Source: Agrypnia vestita
Taxonomy: Eukaryota > Arthropoda > Insecta > Trichoptera > Phryganeidae
Assembly: GCA_016648135.1 (NCBI GenBank)
Contig: JADDOH010002126.1
Location: 1 to 64,000 of the forward strand
Length of the DNA: 64,000 nucleotides
Direction of reading: 5' to 3'
Shown here: positions 1 through 10,845 of the stretch, piece after piece
How positions within the stretch are numbered: position 1 is the stretch's first letter
Layout of the letters: every line of letters begins with the position of its first letter
The notes under the pieces: model-generated
What the model was told of the DNA's origin: nothing
The model's database searches: none
What the model saw: only the letters and a program-made list of their open reading frames with translations
Translations under genes and position numbers: made by a program

Positions 1-292
1 GGGAATGTCGCAAATGCTTCAGATTGTTTCAAAATAGGCGCGCCGACTGTGTCAGTGAGTCTAGAAGGTTCCGGAAGAACCTGCTCTAGAAATTTCTGGA
101 AGGAGAAGGTTCTAGAAAATTCCCGAAAGTTCTATAAGGTTCTAAACTGAGTGGCGGAATGTGTCGGTGTATCTAGAAGGTTCCTGTACATTCGATACAT
201 TTCTTGAAAGTTCTGGAAAGAAAATGTTCTAGAAGACGATCCAAACAGTGTACTAAAAATCTACGCGTGCGAAGCCGCGCGGGCTCAGCTAG
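1..292 (+). mobile_element. HSE-rich repeat with Helitron-like 3' end
   Basis: The segment has many GAAnnTTC units, in two tandem copies of a roughly 110-bp unit: GTGTCAGTGAGTCTAGAAGG near 51 recurs as GTGTCGGTGTATCTAGAAGG near 161. It ends with a GC-rich hairpin (264-281, ACGCGTGCGAAGCCGCGC) and CTAG (289-292) followed by T. A short hairpin before CTAG|T is the Helitron 3' signature, and this hairpin type recurs at 26209. The 5' end lies outside the window. A related array is at 44629-44955. That the array and terminus form one element is inference. Confidence 0.55.
105..142. promoter_or_regulatory. Eight-unit heat-shock element array
   Basis: Alternating GAA and TTC triplets sit exactly 5 nt apart at 105, 110, 115, 120, 125, 130, 135 and 140. 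Only the unit at 135 is imperfect (TAA). HSF trimers bind three contiguous nGAAn units, so this could hold more than two trimers. Three-unit arrays also occur at 64-76 and 89-101, and a four-unit array at 201-218. Whether it drives a transcript is not visible. Confidence 0.7.
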
Positions 293-904
293 TTGTTTAT
301 ATTTATGAGATATAGACCACATGACGCATAAAAAAAAAGATGTAATAAACTAATTTTACGTAGTTTTTTTTTTAGAAAAATGAGAGAAAGATAGATGTAA
401 TTTATTTTTAGATATCGCCTGTATTCGAAACGTTGGCCATTCTAGTCCAGGCACTATTGATTCTGTAAATTAATGGAAATGCATATTTCATTTTGAATTT
501 GGGTGCATTCTACCCCGATGGCTACCTTCAATTTGTTAATCGTTCCCGATCCTGCACCGTAAACCTCGATGCTGTCTCTTTGCCCAATCCATCAGTTGGG
601 CAGATTTTCATTAAAATAGCACCGTGCTGTTGTAGAGTCGCTGAAAACAAAATTCTTCTCATCAACTATTCTCATTTTCCGATTGGCCCGCTTTAAAATG
701 TAATGGATGCCCGATTTTGGAGTTTTGTTTCGTGTGTTTTTTTTTTGGAATATCCTGTGTGTAAAATCGGTGAAGTGTGCTTTTTATAATCAAAAGTGTA
801 GTAGTGAAAAATTTCAGTCGTTTCTTTTCATGCTTATTTAATTTTCGCGATTTAAAATTTCTAGTTAAACGATTATATTTAATCGGATAGCCTGTAAAAA
901 AAAA
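293..904. other. No gene recognised
   Basis: AT-rich sequence. A 67-codon open frame at 493-696 starts only at TTG, has no recognisable domain and is probably chance. Confidence 0.5.
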
Positions 905-1330
905 ACCAAGTTTCCCTTTCTCATTTACTAGTGGAAACTGGTTTGGTGCTTAACCTACGCGTTGGGCTTCGGTCGGGCGACGCTACGAAAGGGAGTAATA
1001 AAAAATTTCCAAATATCCAAAATAATACTATGATCAGGTTTAGTGTCTACTATATGCGTCGGAATCTGCATACAACTTAGCAAGTTGTATGAAAAAACCA
1101 TTAAAAATTTCTAAAAATCCAAAATTATACTATAATTATTATTTTTTTTAACGAAAATTTGATAGATCTCTTTGATCGTCGCCTCGAGTCTGCTTGCAAA
1201 GTTACAGCTCGATTGGATCACGGGAAAAGGGTTAAAAATCGATCCAAAGTTTTTTCGTCTTTTTTTACTTTTTTCGTCAAGCAAGCAACGCTACGCAGGC
1301 GCTACGAGTTAAAAGAAAGGGAGTAAAAAA
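905..1330 (+). repeat. Family A repeat, copy 1
   Basis: Matches the copy at 54571-54858 in order: a TCCCTTTCTCATTTACTAG left end, the GCTACGAAAGGGAGTAATAA segment, GATCGTCGCC, a segment around GATTGGATCACGGGAA, and GAAAGGGAGTAAA at the right end. About 100 bp of extra sequence (1020-1130) interrupts it. Non-coding and MITE-like. Confidence 0.7.
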
Positions 1331-1544
1331 TTGAAAAATCCATTTTAATCGGTTTTGAGTTAGCTTAGTTAATTTTCTGCTAACGAAACTATTGGTGTCG
1401 TTTTTTTTAAAAAACCTTAATAACATGTAAAATACGTCATTTCATTGCGATATTCTTACTTTTTTTAATGTTAAACTTCCTTTATTAGTTTTCCTACTTA
1501 AAATTATCGTTACTTAAGAAAAAATTCCAAATTCCAGTAAATAC

Positions 1545-2010
1545 CCTTGACACGACCAAAGGTCCATAAAAATATGGTCCAACAACAAAAGGTCAACTAC
1601 AAAAGGCCCATGCGACAAAAGATCTACTCGAAAAAGGCTAAACTATTTTTTTTGCCAACTCCAGGCTTTGCTTCTATATATCAGAGTTGGCACCACCATA
1701 TAGCGCTAGTCTTGGTTGCTTTGACAGATTCTTTTTGGCTATAATTACGTTGAGATAGCCATTTATTTTATTTCCCGCAGTCACTCTCCTTAACAGCCTA
1801 ATCTAACCTAATCGTATACGATTTTTTGTTATAATTCGTGAAAGAGTTTATTCAATGATTTCGTTATCATTGTCAATTCAACGTCATCATTATTCATCTT
1901 GTTTGTTATCATTGGATTTAATGTCGCGTGGATCTTTTGTCGCGTGGGCCTTTTGTCATGGATATTTTGTCATTAGCAGAAATGTCCAGGGACCCTTTAG
2001 CGTGGAACCT
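1545..2010. repeat. Foldback element with CGACAAAAG repeats
   Basis: The left arm (1548-1635) carries short repeats around ACAAAAGGTCNAC and CGACAAAAGATC. The right arm (1918-2000) carries the complementary series (GATCTTTTGTCGCGTGG, GCCTTTTGTCATGG). Multiple short subrepeats inside long inverted arms are typical of foldback-like DNA elements. No transposase is present. Confidence 0.55.
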
Positions 2011-3160
2011 TATAACCCATATAAAATCCTTAAGTTTATTTTTCACAATGTTTTAAATATACAATATTGTGATATTATGATTATTTTTATTTTGTTATAA
2101 TAAAGAGATATAAAAATGCTATTCAACTGTATTTTCAAACTGTATTTTCAACATGAAAATGCCTTCAAATAATATTTCAGGAGAAACTTGAATGTTGAAA
2201 TGAGAATATCTCTGTTGTGGAATTATTTATAGAGGATTTCTCAATGTTTGCCATTTAAATATAATAAGCGTACAAAACATTTTTAAGATTAAATTAATAT
2301 TAATACTAGCTCAGTTCTTGTATTGCGTGTCTTTGTTTTCCTTTTGTGCCTTTGATAACAAAACAACACAGATTTAGAATAACCACTTTTCTGAGTTTGG
2401 TAATGAGCAAATTTAATTGATATTTAAAATTTAAATTACCACTACAGATCCGTTCCAGTAACTGACAGTTCATAGTGTAATAAAGTGTCATCACAGAACT
2501 TTAATTACATTAATTGTTATAGACTACTTTACATTATGTTTGTAATTATAATAATTACGAGAGAAGGTTTATGACATGAAAGCATATGAGCATATGAGCA
2601 TGCAAAAAAAACCTTACCAAAACCTTAGTAAAAACCACTACCACTGGTAGTGGTTTTTACTAAGTTTACTGTTATTATGTCTAACCACAAAGTTAATGCT
2701 TTAAATATTAATAATATAAATCGATAGATTGAATTTTTTAGCAATTAATATTCTTGGAGAGTATGCGATGCATAAAATAAATAAGCAGAATCAATTGATT
2801 TCTTTGAGTGCAGCCACTTAAGAATTTTGAGTGCGAATTTCTTTTCTTTATCTAGTCATTCATCCACACGTCGGTAACCTTTTTTTGCTGTATTATTGCT
2901 TGCACCACCTTAAAAATCCCCCTTTTTATTTCAATCAAAAATTTTCACTCAAAAATTCTAAAAATTGGCTAAATTAAAGCAACCAGAAGCCGTAGCTGAA
3001 TTTTTAATTTTCAAACTCTTCTTAACTGGAAACTCTCCTTTTCAGACCGGTGGAGATGATATCTCAAATATTATCAAGACCATTTTATTCAAATTTTACA
3101 CATAAATAACATTATATTATGCACTAATAATATTATCTACCATACAATATAGTTTTTTTG
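2011..3160. other. No gene recognised
   Basis: AT-rich sequence without a credible coding frame. It contains only the short perfect inverted repeat listed separately. Confidence 0.5.
2624..2664. repeat. Perfect 20-nt inverted repeat
   Basis: Arms 2624-2643 and 2645-2664 are exact reverse complements separated by one base (C). The centre is ACCACTACCACTGGTAGTGG. It could be a MITE relic or a recombination scar. Confidence 0.85.
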
Positions 3161-3167
3161 ATATACA

Positions 3168-3423
3168 GGATGTAACTAAGCTAGCCCACAACACTTATAA
3201 TGAATGGAGAATGTTTTAGTAACGATGTCCTTATATAGTTATGAAGATAAACGACTTCAAAAAGTTGAATTATCATAAATTCACTTACATAAAATATTTC
3301 AAAAATCATTCGGTTTAATACAAGTCAAAAATTATTTTTGAATAACATTTTCGATTCAAATTTTAGACGGGGTAAACCTACCTGTAAAGTATTGGGGGCT
3401 AGCTCTGTTACATCCGGTATAAC
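3168..3423. repeat. Family C repeat
   Basis: Starts ACAGGATGTAACTAAGCTAG and ends TAGCTCTGTTACATCCGGTA, so the ends are inverted. Internal landmarks (ATAGTTATGAAGATA, AAAAGTTGAATTATCATAA, CATTCGGTTTAATACAAG) recur at 15935, 38130 and 44391. Non-coding. Confidence 0.6.
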
Positions 3424-3482
3424 ATAATATTTTACAAATTATAGAAGTCTCACATTATATAGAAGTCATTAATTAAGATAAA

Positions 3483-3553
3483 CTAGCTGCCACCCGTCAA
3501 AAATGACTAAATATTGGTTCGCGACTTTGCTAAGCCCTAGTATATATTTATAA
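3483..3553 (-). repeat. CTAG-ended repeat fragment
   Basis: Read on minus, the segment (ATATACTAGGGCTTAGCAAA ... GCAGCTAGTTT) matches 31688-31760 on plus. Both end in CTAG followed by T, suggesting a Helitron-like or SINE 3' end. The stretch just before it (3440-3478) has pieces of the MITE motif AATTATAGAAGTCTCAC. Confidence 0.45.
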
Positions 3554-4562
3554 CCGTTACTTTTTACAAAAAATCATCGATTTCTTTAATTTTAAAAAAT
3601 AATTAATTTTATTGTTTAGTATTATTAAATTTTTATAACCCACCTTCTCCCCAGGATATATTTTCTATACAAATCTACGCCGTTTGACAGATCCTACCCA
3701 AATTTTGTATACTTACTTTTACGTGTCAGTTCCTAAAGAATAATTTCATAATGGCGGGTCACAGCAAGTGTTAAAATAAAGTCGAATAAAACAAAATAAG
3801 ATTTTTAGCGGACGAAAATAAGTAGAATTACATAATACGTTAATATAACAGTTACTTGGCGGTGAACCGAAATACATAAATATCCTTGACAGCGGAAATA
3901 GTCTGGAAATAAAACTGTTGACACTAAAGGAGCTAATAAAATACAAGTGCGCACTTTACTTCAGACATTTTCCTCAACAACCAAAAAAAAATAAAAACAC
4001 TCTTGCATTTCCTGAATGCCGCGGGTATTAAAAAGGGACGAAAACGATGGCGAGCGCCTTACGGCCATAAAATATACACGCAAGGGAAAACTGCAGGCTT
4101 CGGCGGGCGGAAGGCGACGCACTCCGCCGGGGTGGATGGGCCTGTGCGTTATGAAAGAAAATTGCAACACTCTCGTATTGTCTACACCCTGGGGAGGTTA
4201 GCCTACAGGGCGAACGGAAGGTTCTTATTAAAAAAATAGCCTTTTTATGCCTCTGAAAAGAAATTTTCGAAAAAAAATCGTAAAAGATAAAAATTACACC
4301 TCTGTATTTATTTTTATTTATTTTGATTTATTCGAATTGAAGCAAACAATGCGTGACGATGTTTTACAATGTAAAAGTGTTTGAATAATATCTGCTCCAT
4401 ACATCTATTAGTCGCTTACAATAATATATATAATATTTTTTTATTTATTAGAGACACTAACAGGATAATAGGTACATGATACTCAGATAATAAACATTAT
4501 AGTGAAGACTATGCCCATTATCCCAATTACAAGTGTCTTCAATATTACTTACTTAAAGGTGA

Positions 4563-4601
<39 letters not shown>

Positions 4602-5655
4602 GCGTGTATGTGCGTTGTACATTGGGTTAAAGCCTATGAAATCATTATTTTAAGTTTTTGCTTAAGAATTATGCTGCGAATAAGTCTATGCCATTTCTCG
4701 TATTGCAAGAATGAGTTTATGATTCTACTAATAACCGAGTTTTTTGCGGACAGTTGTACGTCACGAACGACAGGCTGGTACGTGAAAGTCAATACTTGAA
4801 AATAACTCAGGACAGTCCACATTATTATTTAACATATTATGAATAAATTTAATACCTAGGCATTTGCGTATTGTCATCTATGTTTTTATTTTTAAGAAAT
4901 AAAGAACTGTCGGGACTACGGGGGTAAATGAAATAAAAAAATGCCTACCTGGCGGCATGGAGTGAGTAGGACCGATATAGGAGCTTTTGTTTATAAAACG
5001 GTCCTGGGTAAACGGTGGGTCTGCCCTCAATGTTGTAATTCCAGCAAGTTACGGACGGACATTCGAAATTAGAAAAGTTGACCATGATTGATGATTCCAT
5101 TTTCAATTAATCTCATCTATTGTTTTTATTACTTGAGTTTTCGATATAATTTGTTACTCAAAATTTCAGGAGTGTTTACGATTTTGTATCTTTCATTTAA
5201 TTTTTGTGTTTCTTTTTTGCGTTTCGTGCAATTTTTGGAACACAGTTATTAAAGAACGATTTCTCGCTATTCTTCTAAAGAATTTATTTTCTAGTAATAT
5301 CAAGTTCCTGATGCTTGTATAAAGTAATATCATTTTTTTCACATAAAAATTAACAAAGGATCGTTATTGATACAAATAGATACTGATAGTGACAATAATG
5401 TACCATTTAAAAAAATGTGACATGTTACAAAAATACACTTTTAATGTAGAAAATTAAAAAAAAAATGTAGAATGTAATATTCCGAGTTGCATTCAACGCG
5501 AGAGTGTAAATTCGTAGGTTCCAAGGTCAACGTGTTATTTCACGCACAAAATAAAATCAATTTTCCAGAATAATAATTACTCATATTTCCAAAGGATTAA
5601 ATATAAAACCCAAAAAAACTCTGTCAGCAGTCACAAAATAAATTTTTCATAAATT
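3554..5655. other. No gene recognised; one GC-richer patch
   Basis: Mostly AT-rich. A GC-richer patch at 4010-4200 is open in more than one frame (for example 4003-4239 plus, 78 codons, basic) but matches no family I recognise. A TG microsatellite lies inside. Confidence 0.4.
4562..4614. repeat. (TG)n microsatellite
   Basis: A TG/CG dinucleotide run of about 50 bp. The apparent Val/Cys-rich reading frame over it is a product of the repeat. Confidence 0.9.
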
Positions 5656-6000
5656 TTATAGTGGTATTTGCATTTTTTGCGAGCACATAGTCGACAACAC
5701 AAACTGAAGCATTTGATACTCGCGGCTGTGTCTATTGTGCCGTGGTGCGTTCACTCCGCATTGCCGTTCCCTCACACCACCCCCATAACCACCCACCCCC
5801 TCCCCATCACGTAAGAATGCGAGTGCAATAACAGGTCCCTCATAAAGGGGGAAAATGTCCCGATAGCCCCAGTGCCTCGAGGGCTGAAAACCATGGCAAA
5901 GAAGGAGGGTGAAGGATCTCTGAAGGCGTAAATTACAAACATTCGTCCATTTTGGGAGAAAGAAAGGCTCCAGGAGAACTCCTTTTAATATCTTAGACAA
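5656..6000 (-). other. Unrecognised 114-codon open frame
   Basis: A minus-strand frame that includes a GC-rich stretch and a Gly-rich segment (residues about 66-77). I see no domain, signal peptide or family resemblance. It starts within 20 bp of a hairpin MITE. It may be chance in an unusually GC-rich, C-tract-bearing segment (5755-5815). Confidence 0.2.
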
Positions 6001-6016
6001 ATTATATACTAAAATA

Positions 6017-6359
6017 AGATAAATTATAGAAGTCTCACAGAGACGTAGCTATTTATATGAGAAACATGTGTGGAAGTCTTTTGTACGACGGCCCAGGGAT
6101 TACAACCTGTATGAGCTGGCTTACGTGACCATTCTTCACAATTCAATATACTGATGATTCCTGTTTGGAAGTATATACAACTTTCAAAAATTCGACGTGT
6201 GGATGTTTTTACGATGGAATCGGTGAACGTTGCATTGTGTAGAGTGATCACTTAACCCAGCTCATGCAGGTTGTAAGTCCTGGGCCATCGTACAAAAGGC
6301 TTCCATACATGTCTCTTATATAAATAGCTTCGTCTCTGTGAGACATCTATAATTTATCC
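6017..6359. mobile_element. Hairpin MITE with TA target duplication
   Basis: Inverted arms of roughly 115 bp begin GATAAATTATAGAAGTCTC on the left and, reading inward from the right, GATAAATTATAGATGTCTC. Both continue CACAGAGACG(A/T)AGCTATTTA. TA flanks both sides (6015-6016, 6360-6361), which fits a Tc1/mariner-mobilised MITE. Relatives lie at 8268, 37941, 46085, 56099 and 57545. Confidence 0.8.
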
Positions 6360-6617
6360 TAATTAAATTTATAATTATATTTGTTAAAATGAGTGTCAAT
6401 TCTTGCGATACTTTTGTCACCAATTGATAAAAATAAAGTAATTAATTATCTATTCGCCAATTTCTAGTTTCTTTATTGAAATAAATCTTGTAATCCGATA
6501 TAAAGCCTCCTCAATAAAGATCCCCAAATATAATTTTTTAATTACTCGTTACATAGTTATTCAAAACTTGTATTAAATCTTGTATTGTCAACATATATAG
6601 AATAAACGAAACTGATA

Positions 6618-7891
6618 TTATTACATATGAAATTGGCGTTTAGTATGGGAGGAACATAAAGCCGATTTTTTTTTATTATAATATATTTATTTAATCAAAG
6701 TATGTACCATTGCTATCTATGCACTTTTGCCATCTCAGAGGTAGTTCATCGACCCCTTTACTAAAAAAACCATTCGGACGGGAATCAATAAAATCTTTGA
6801 AGGCGGTTTGGACTGCCCCATCGGAGTTGAATTTTTTCCTTTGTTATCCAAATTTCGAAAAAAAATGTAATCTGTTGGGGCAAGGTCCGGAGAGTACGGT
6901 GGATGTCTTAGACATTCCAATTGAAGCTCCTCTAATTTGGTAGCCGTCTGTTGTGCAGTGTGCGGTCTAGCGTTATCATGAAGCAGCAGTGGCCTAGAGC
7001 GATTAACCAGCCTCGGTTGTTTAGCAGCTAGCTTTTCCATCATGGTTTGCAGTTGCTGACAATAGACATCTGCCGTAATCGTCTGGCCAGATTTAAGAAA
7101 GCTGTAGTGAACGACACCAGCACTAGTCCACCAAACGCTCACAAGTAACTTTTTTGGAGTCAATTTTCGCTTGGGGCATGGTTTGGCTGGTTCGGCAGGG
7201 TTCAGCCATTGCGATGAGCGCTTCCGATTATCGTACAGGATCCACTTTTCATCACAGGTAATGATTCGATTTAAAATCCCTTCATTATTGTGCCGGTTGA
7301 GTAATGCAACGCAGCAGTCAACGCGCGTTTGTTGATTTGCTTCACTCAATTCGTGAGGTACCCACCTTTCAAGCTTTTTCACCTTACCAATTTGCTTCAA
7401 GTGGATTAAAACAGTTTTATCACTAACACCGCAGCCTGCAGCTAACTCGGATGTGGTTTGCGATGGATCCGCTTCCACAATAGCCTTCAATTCTTCATTA
7501 TCAACTTTGGTCTCCGGCCGTCCACGGGGCTTGTTCTGCAGGTCGAAATTTCCAGAACGAAAACGTTGGAACCAAAAACGCACTGTGTTTTCTTTTGCGG
7601 CACCGTCGACATACACATCATTAATCCTTCGAGCCGTTTCTGCAGCACTGGTGCCACGGTGGAACTCGTACTCGTAAATAACGCGATATTTCAAGTTTTT
7701 CATTTTGTAAACTGAGTGACGCAAAGAAAAAAAAAATTGAGGAAAAAACAAATGAATTATAATTTTCAAAACACAAATACATGAGTAAATAGCTGTATAA
7801 ATTTGGATTTGGAATTCCTAACCAAAGAGAAGATATTTGAGATCAAATTTGCCAGTACGGCAAAACGCCAATTTCATATGTAAGGACCTAA
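6618..7891 (-). mobile_element. Mariner element, copy 1
   Basis: A complete mariner-size element flanked by TA (6616-6617, 7892-7893). The right terminal repeat reads, inward, TTAGGTCCTTACATATGAAA. The left one is TTATTACATATGAAATTGG, lacking the GGTCC present in the other copies. The transposase frame is also broken. A damaged terminus and a frameshift imply a copy that no longer moves on its own. Confidence 0.95.
6691..7703 (-). pseudogene. Mariner transposase, frameshifted
   Basis: DD34D mariner-family transposase that would cut and paste DNA at TA sites. The start is the ATG at 7701-7703; the open frame upstream of it has no ATG. The first about 286 residues track the intact copy at 39637 and include the DNA-binding region, WVPHEL, CDEKWI, HDNARPH and SPDLAPTDY, so all three catalytic aspartates remain. 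A 7-bp deletion at about 6843, after RNLDN, shifts the frame, and translation would run on to a stop near 6735, losing the conserved C-terminus that ends in YFD. The conserved His after TDY is Ile. The divergence is slight, so the break is recent. Confidence 0.93.
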
Positions 7892-7934
7892 TATTTGTAT
7901 CGAGGATGTATTTGTATTTGAAAAAAATATTCAC

Positions 7935-8219
7935 TCATCCGAAATGCAATAAATAGCATCCATAATTTCCTGGCCAAACAACACAAGCGTTTGTAATGGA
8001 ACTTCTTCCAGTACGGTAGACGATGCAGCTTTGCCGTCGAAATGGCTTCATGGTCGGTGGCACGATTTCAATTATTGGTTTTATCCGCGGCATAAAAACG
8101 AAGTGTAGCAAAAACGACCATCCGAAACGGAGTGGCACCTTTTTACGACCATATTTTGTTATATCAATGGTTTGATACCAGCCGTCATATTTGGCAAGCA
8201 TATATATATTTGTCATCAC
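7935..8219 (-). other. Unrecognised 94-codon open frame
   Basis: A minus-strand frame ending about 40 bp from the mariner copy 1 terminus. The GC content is higher than its surroundings. I do not recognise the protein and see no transposase signature or membrane segment. It may be a remnant of an older element or chance. Confidence 0.2.
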
Positions 8220-8267
8220 AAACGTGTATCTGTTACAGCGATAGCATATTTCTAGTGAAAATATTAA

Positions 8268-8385
8268 ACAAGATATATTACAGATGTCTCATAGAGACAT
8301 AGCTATATTTTTTATATGGGAAAGTAGGTATGTAGGTCTTTTTGGGTGTTCATAATGCTTACGACCCACAAAGGTCGGAAAAGAC
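8268..8385. repeat. Hairpin-MITE single arm
   Basis: ATATTACAGATGTCTCATAG, then TATGGGAAAGTAGGTATG, matches the left arm of the MITE family (compare 46090 and 37945). No complementary right arm follows. Confidence 0.6.
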
Positions 8386-8769
8386 AATCGAGACGAAATT
8401 ATTTTAGTATTTATTTGTATTCTATACCCATTAAATAATAATAATAAACCAATTTAAAGATATAAAAAATAAAATAAATGTAGTATTGAAAACTTGATTA
8501 TACCACCTAACCATACTTTATATTTAATTCTAAACTTGTCTTTATGACGTCCACAATTGATCCACTTTCGACGTATTTTTCCACAAAAATTTAACAAAGT
8601 TTTTTTTTATTATATCTTGTATTAATCGCCCTTAAAACAGCTATTTTTTACTTCCTATAGAATAGTCTCGCTCCTTTAACCATACTCCAAACAGTTTTTT
8701 CCTTGGTAATCCGAGAGCTAGAAAATAAATAAATTCTGAATACAGGCGTACCGAAATGCACTCCGATTG
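8386..8769. other. No gene recognised
   Basis: AT-rich. Nothing assignable. Confidence 0.5.
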
Positions 8770-9060
8770 ATTTTATTTATTTTATTTCTATTTTCAGGTA
8801 AGAACTTCGATTATCACTCGGAATGGCTACCCCGGCCGTCACGGCTTGCAGCCGTTTTCGCCTGTCAAACGCGACCACAACAACTCTCTCACCGCAGCCG
8901 GCGCTCCTATTTATATGTGGAAATGCTGGTATTGAACCTCCTAGACCTTTCCAGTGTTTAAGAGAACATTCCCGTGGCTTCTAAGCTTTTCTAGGTTTTT
9001 CTCAAATTTTTCAGATGCTTTCCGTAGATCACCCTAAGCCGTTCTCGATTTTTAGATAGA
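8770..9060 (-). promoter_or_regulatory. HSE plus TATA-box module, copy 1
   Basis: On minus: an inverted HSE pair, GAATGTTC (8964-8971), then TCTAGGAGGTTC, then TATAAATAGGAGCGCCGGC (TATA box 8908-8915), then a GC-rich leader containing GTTTGACAGGCG and a GACGGCCGGGGTA segment. It ends at a splice-donor-like TTCTTACCTGAAAA. The same order of motifs occurs at 21385-21720. This could be a retroelement LTR or a transposon-borne heat-shock-type promoter. Confidence 0.5.
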
Positions 9061-10244
9061 GTTGTGACAAGTGACAGGAGCGCGTAATTCTTTTTAGCAT
9101 CTCATTACACCGTCATACCTGACCAATTTTGAGCTCTCTCTGAGTCTGCTTTGGTCAGTATAAACGATATTGTTTCCTGCGGTTTTATTTTTCGTTATTC
9201 TTTTTCAGTTTGACGTGGGGTGGGAAGGGTTAGGTTTTTCAAAAGCGGTTCAGTAGAACTCGAGATACAGTACTGGAGTCGGGACCAGCGGCCGGCACGT
9301 AATGGCACGGGGGAGGGAACAAAGCCAGCGGAGGATGCGGCTGACGTAATTAATTTCGTGACGTTTCCATGAACGAGTTTTAATAGCGTGAGAACTTTAC
9401 TTAGGGGCCGGCAAAAGGCTTTTTTTAAAAACCTATTTTATAGAGCGTTAAAAAATGAAGTGGCAAAATGGTTAAGGAATTTGTAAAACTTTGTTTTAAA
9501 GTTGAGCATTTTCATTTTTATTTTCCTTTTAAAACGGAAGTATCTTCGTGGATTCTTTGTCAAATTACTATTCTTACTCCGTTTAAATAAAGCTTAATGT
9601 CTATACTGTCTTGGTGATCTTCTGGAACGAGACTAGATCGCCAGGCGAGTATTTTAAGCACTAGACCAATAAACTACTAGTTTTTAAACATGCTTTTATT
9701 TAACTGATTTTTCACGAATTTCCCGATCAGTTAGAGCTCTGAAACTTTCAAAAAATAAGTGGATGAATATACATTATTAAATCGTAACTTTTTGATACGA
9801 TTTGATTAAAATTAATAATTTTCCATTAAATGCCTACGTAGCTTCGAGATTCATCAATATAACTAATTTTGAAAACATGTTCCGATTTCAAAATTAATAA
9901 TTTTTGTTTCATATTTATTAATTTAAGCAATTCAACATTGACATTAGGTGTCGAAATAATGTGTCAAATTCGATAAATTAGAGATATGTTGAATTTAGAT
10001 TTATACATATCCGGATAACTTAGCTTTTCGCACTAATGTGCCATTCTTTCACTTTTTCGCAGTGAAACTGTTACCCCATATTAAAATGCATACAATTTTT
10101 TTTTGATTCACATGTTAAACATTATTTTTACGCAATAACTTAAATCTATTTTCAATTATTGTTTATTATATTGTGATAATCCAAGAGAAATGGGAAAAGG
10201 CTAACAAACTGACCTAAAACTTGTTAGACTGACCCATTATATAA
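9061..10244. other. No gene recognised
   Basis: 9220-9390 is GC-richer and looks single-copy within the window. It could be conserved non-coding DNA. The rest is AT-rich. Confidence 0.4.
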
Positions 10245-10509
10245 GGGGTATAAAAGCAAAGGCAGCAATATCCAATTATGTAAATAGCAAAAGTAGCAGT
10301 GTCCACTATTTGGTAGTAAATACAACGACATCCACATAAAAAAATATTTTTTTTTATACACATATATAAATAATCTAAAAAGAAGTAGTTGTTTTTAAAA
10401 AAATATTTCCAAAAAAATGTAGGTCTCGTATAATCCAAAAAAATCCTTTGAGTAGAGAGGTTTTTGCATTTATTTCATAAATATTGCTGCCTTTGATTTT
10501 CTATCCCCC
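10245..10509. mobile_element. Family B element with inverted ends
   Basis: The left end GGGGTATAAAAGCAAAGGCA (to 10273) and the right end (10481-10509, ATATTGCTGCCTTTGATTTT then CTATCCCC) are inverted. The interior is non-coding. Related ends occur at 29175, 29785, 44177 and 45185. Confidence 0.7.
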
Positions 10510-10803
10510 ATATAATGCAGAAAAACGTGGAAACCATTAATAGAGAAAAGCGAATGACACCTGGGGAGCCCTTCATTTAGCAATGGATAGAAAACATCTG
10601 ATAACGATGATAATAAAGATATTACTGCATATTTAGCCAGTTCGGTAGTTTTCCTGGAGACGAATTTAGCGACAAAATTTTTGCACACATTGATTTTTAA
10701 TTAAAAATATTAATAATTTTTTTCAATTGGTTGAGCCATTTTGTAGACTGACGTTTAGAATTTTTATTTATTATTTGTTTCCATCTACTTATATTCATTA
10801 ATT
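10510..10803. other. No gene recognised
   Basis: AT-rich. A short minus-strand frame (10470-10688) has no recognisable content. Confidence 0.4.
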
Positions 10804-10845
10804 ACACCTACATGTTTCGGAAAAACCTTTCCATCATCAGGGTGT
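10804..10845 (-). ncRNA. Hammerhead ribozyme motif
   Basis: On minus, in order: stem I strand ACACC, core CTGATGA, stem II GGAAA/TTTCC with a 4-nt loop, core GAAA, palindromic CATG as stem III, TA completing a GUA cleavage triplet, and GGTGT closing stem I with five pairs. Every catalytic-core base is present. The stem III is so short that such ribozymes usually act as dimers, as described for Penelope-like elements and retrozymes. A degenerate relative is at 16884. Confidence 0.72.

Noticed and set aside
4566..4799. Val/Cys-rich plus frame
   Set aside because: Its first third is the TG microsatellite.
6024..6251. 75-codon minus frame
   Set aside because: Falls inside the hairpin MITE arms; palindromic sequence, not a gene.
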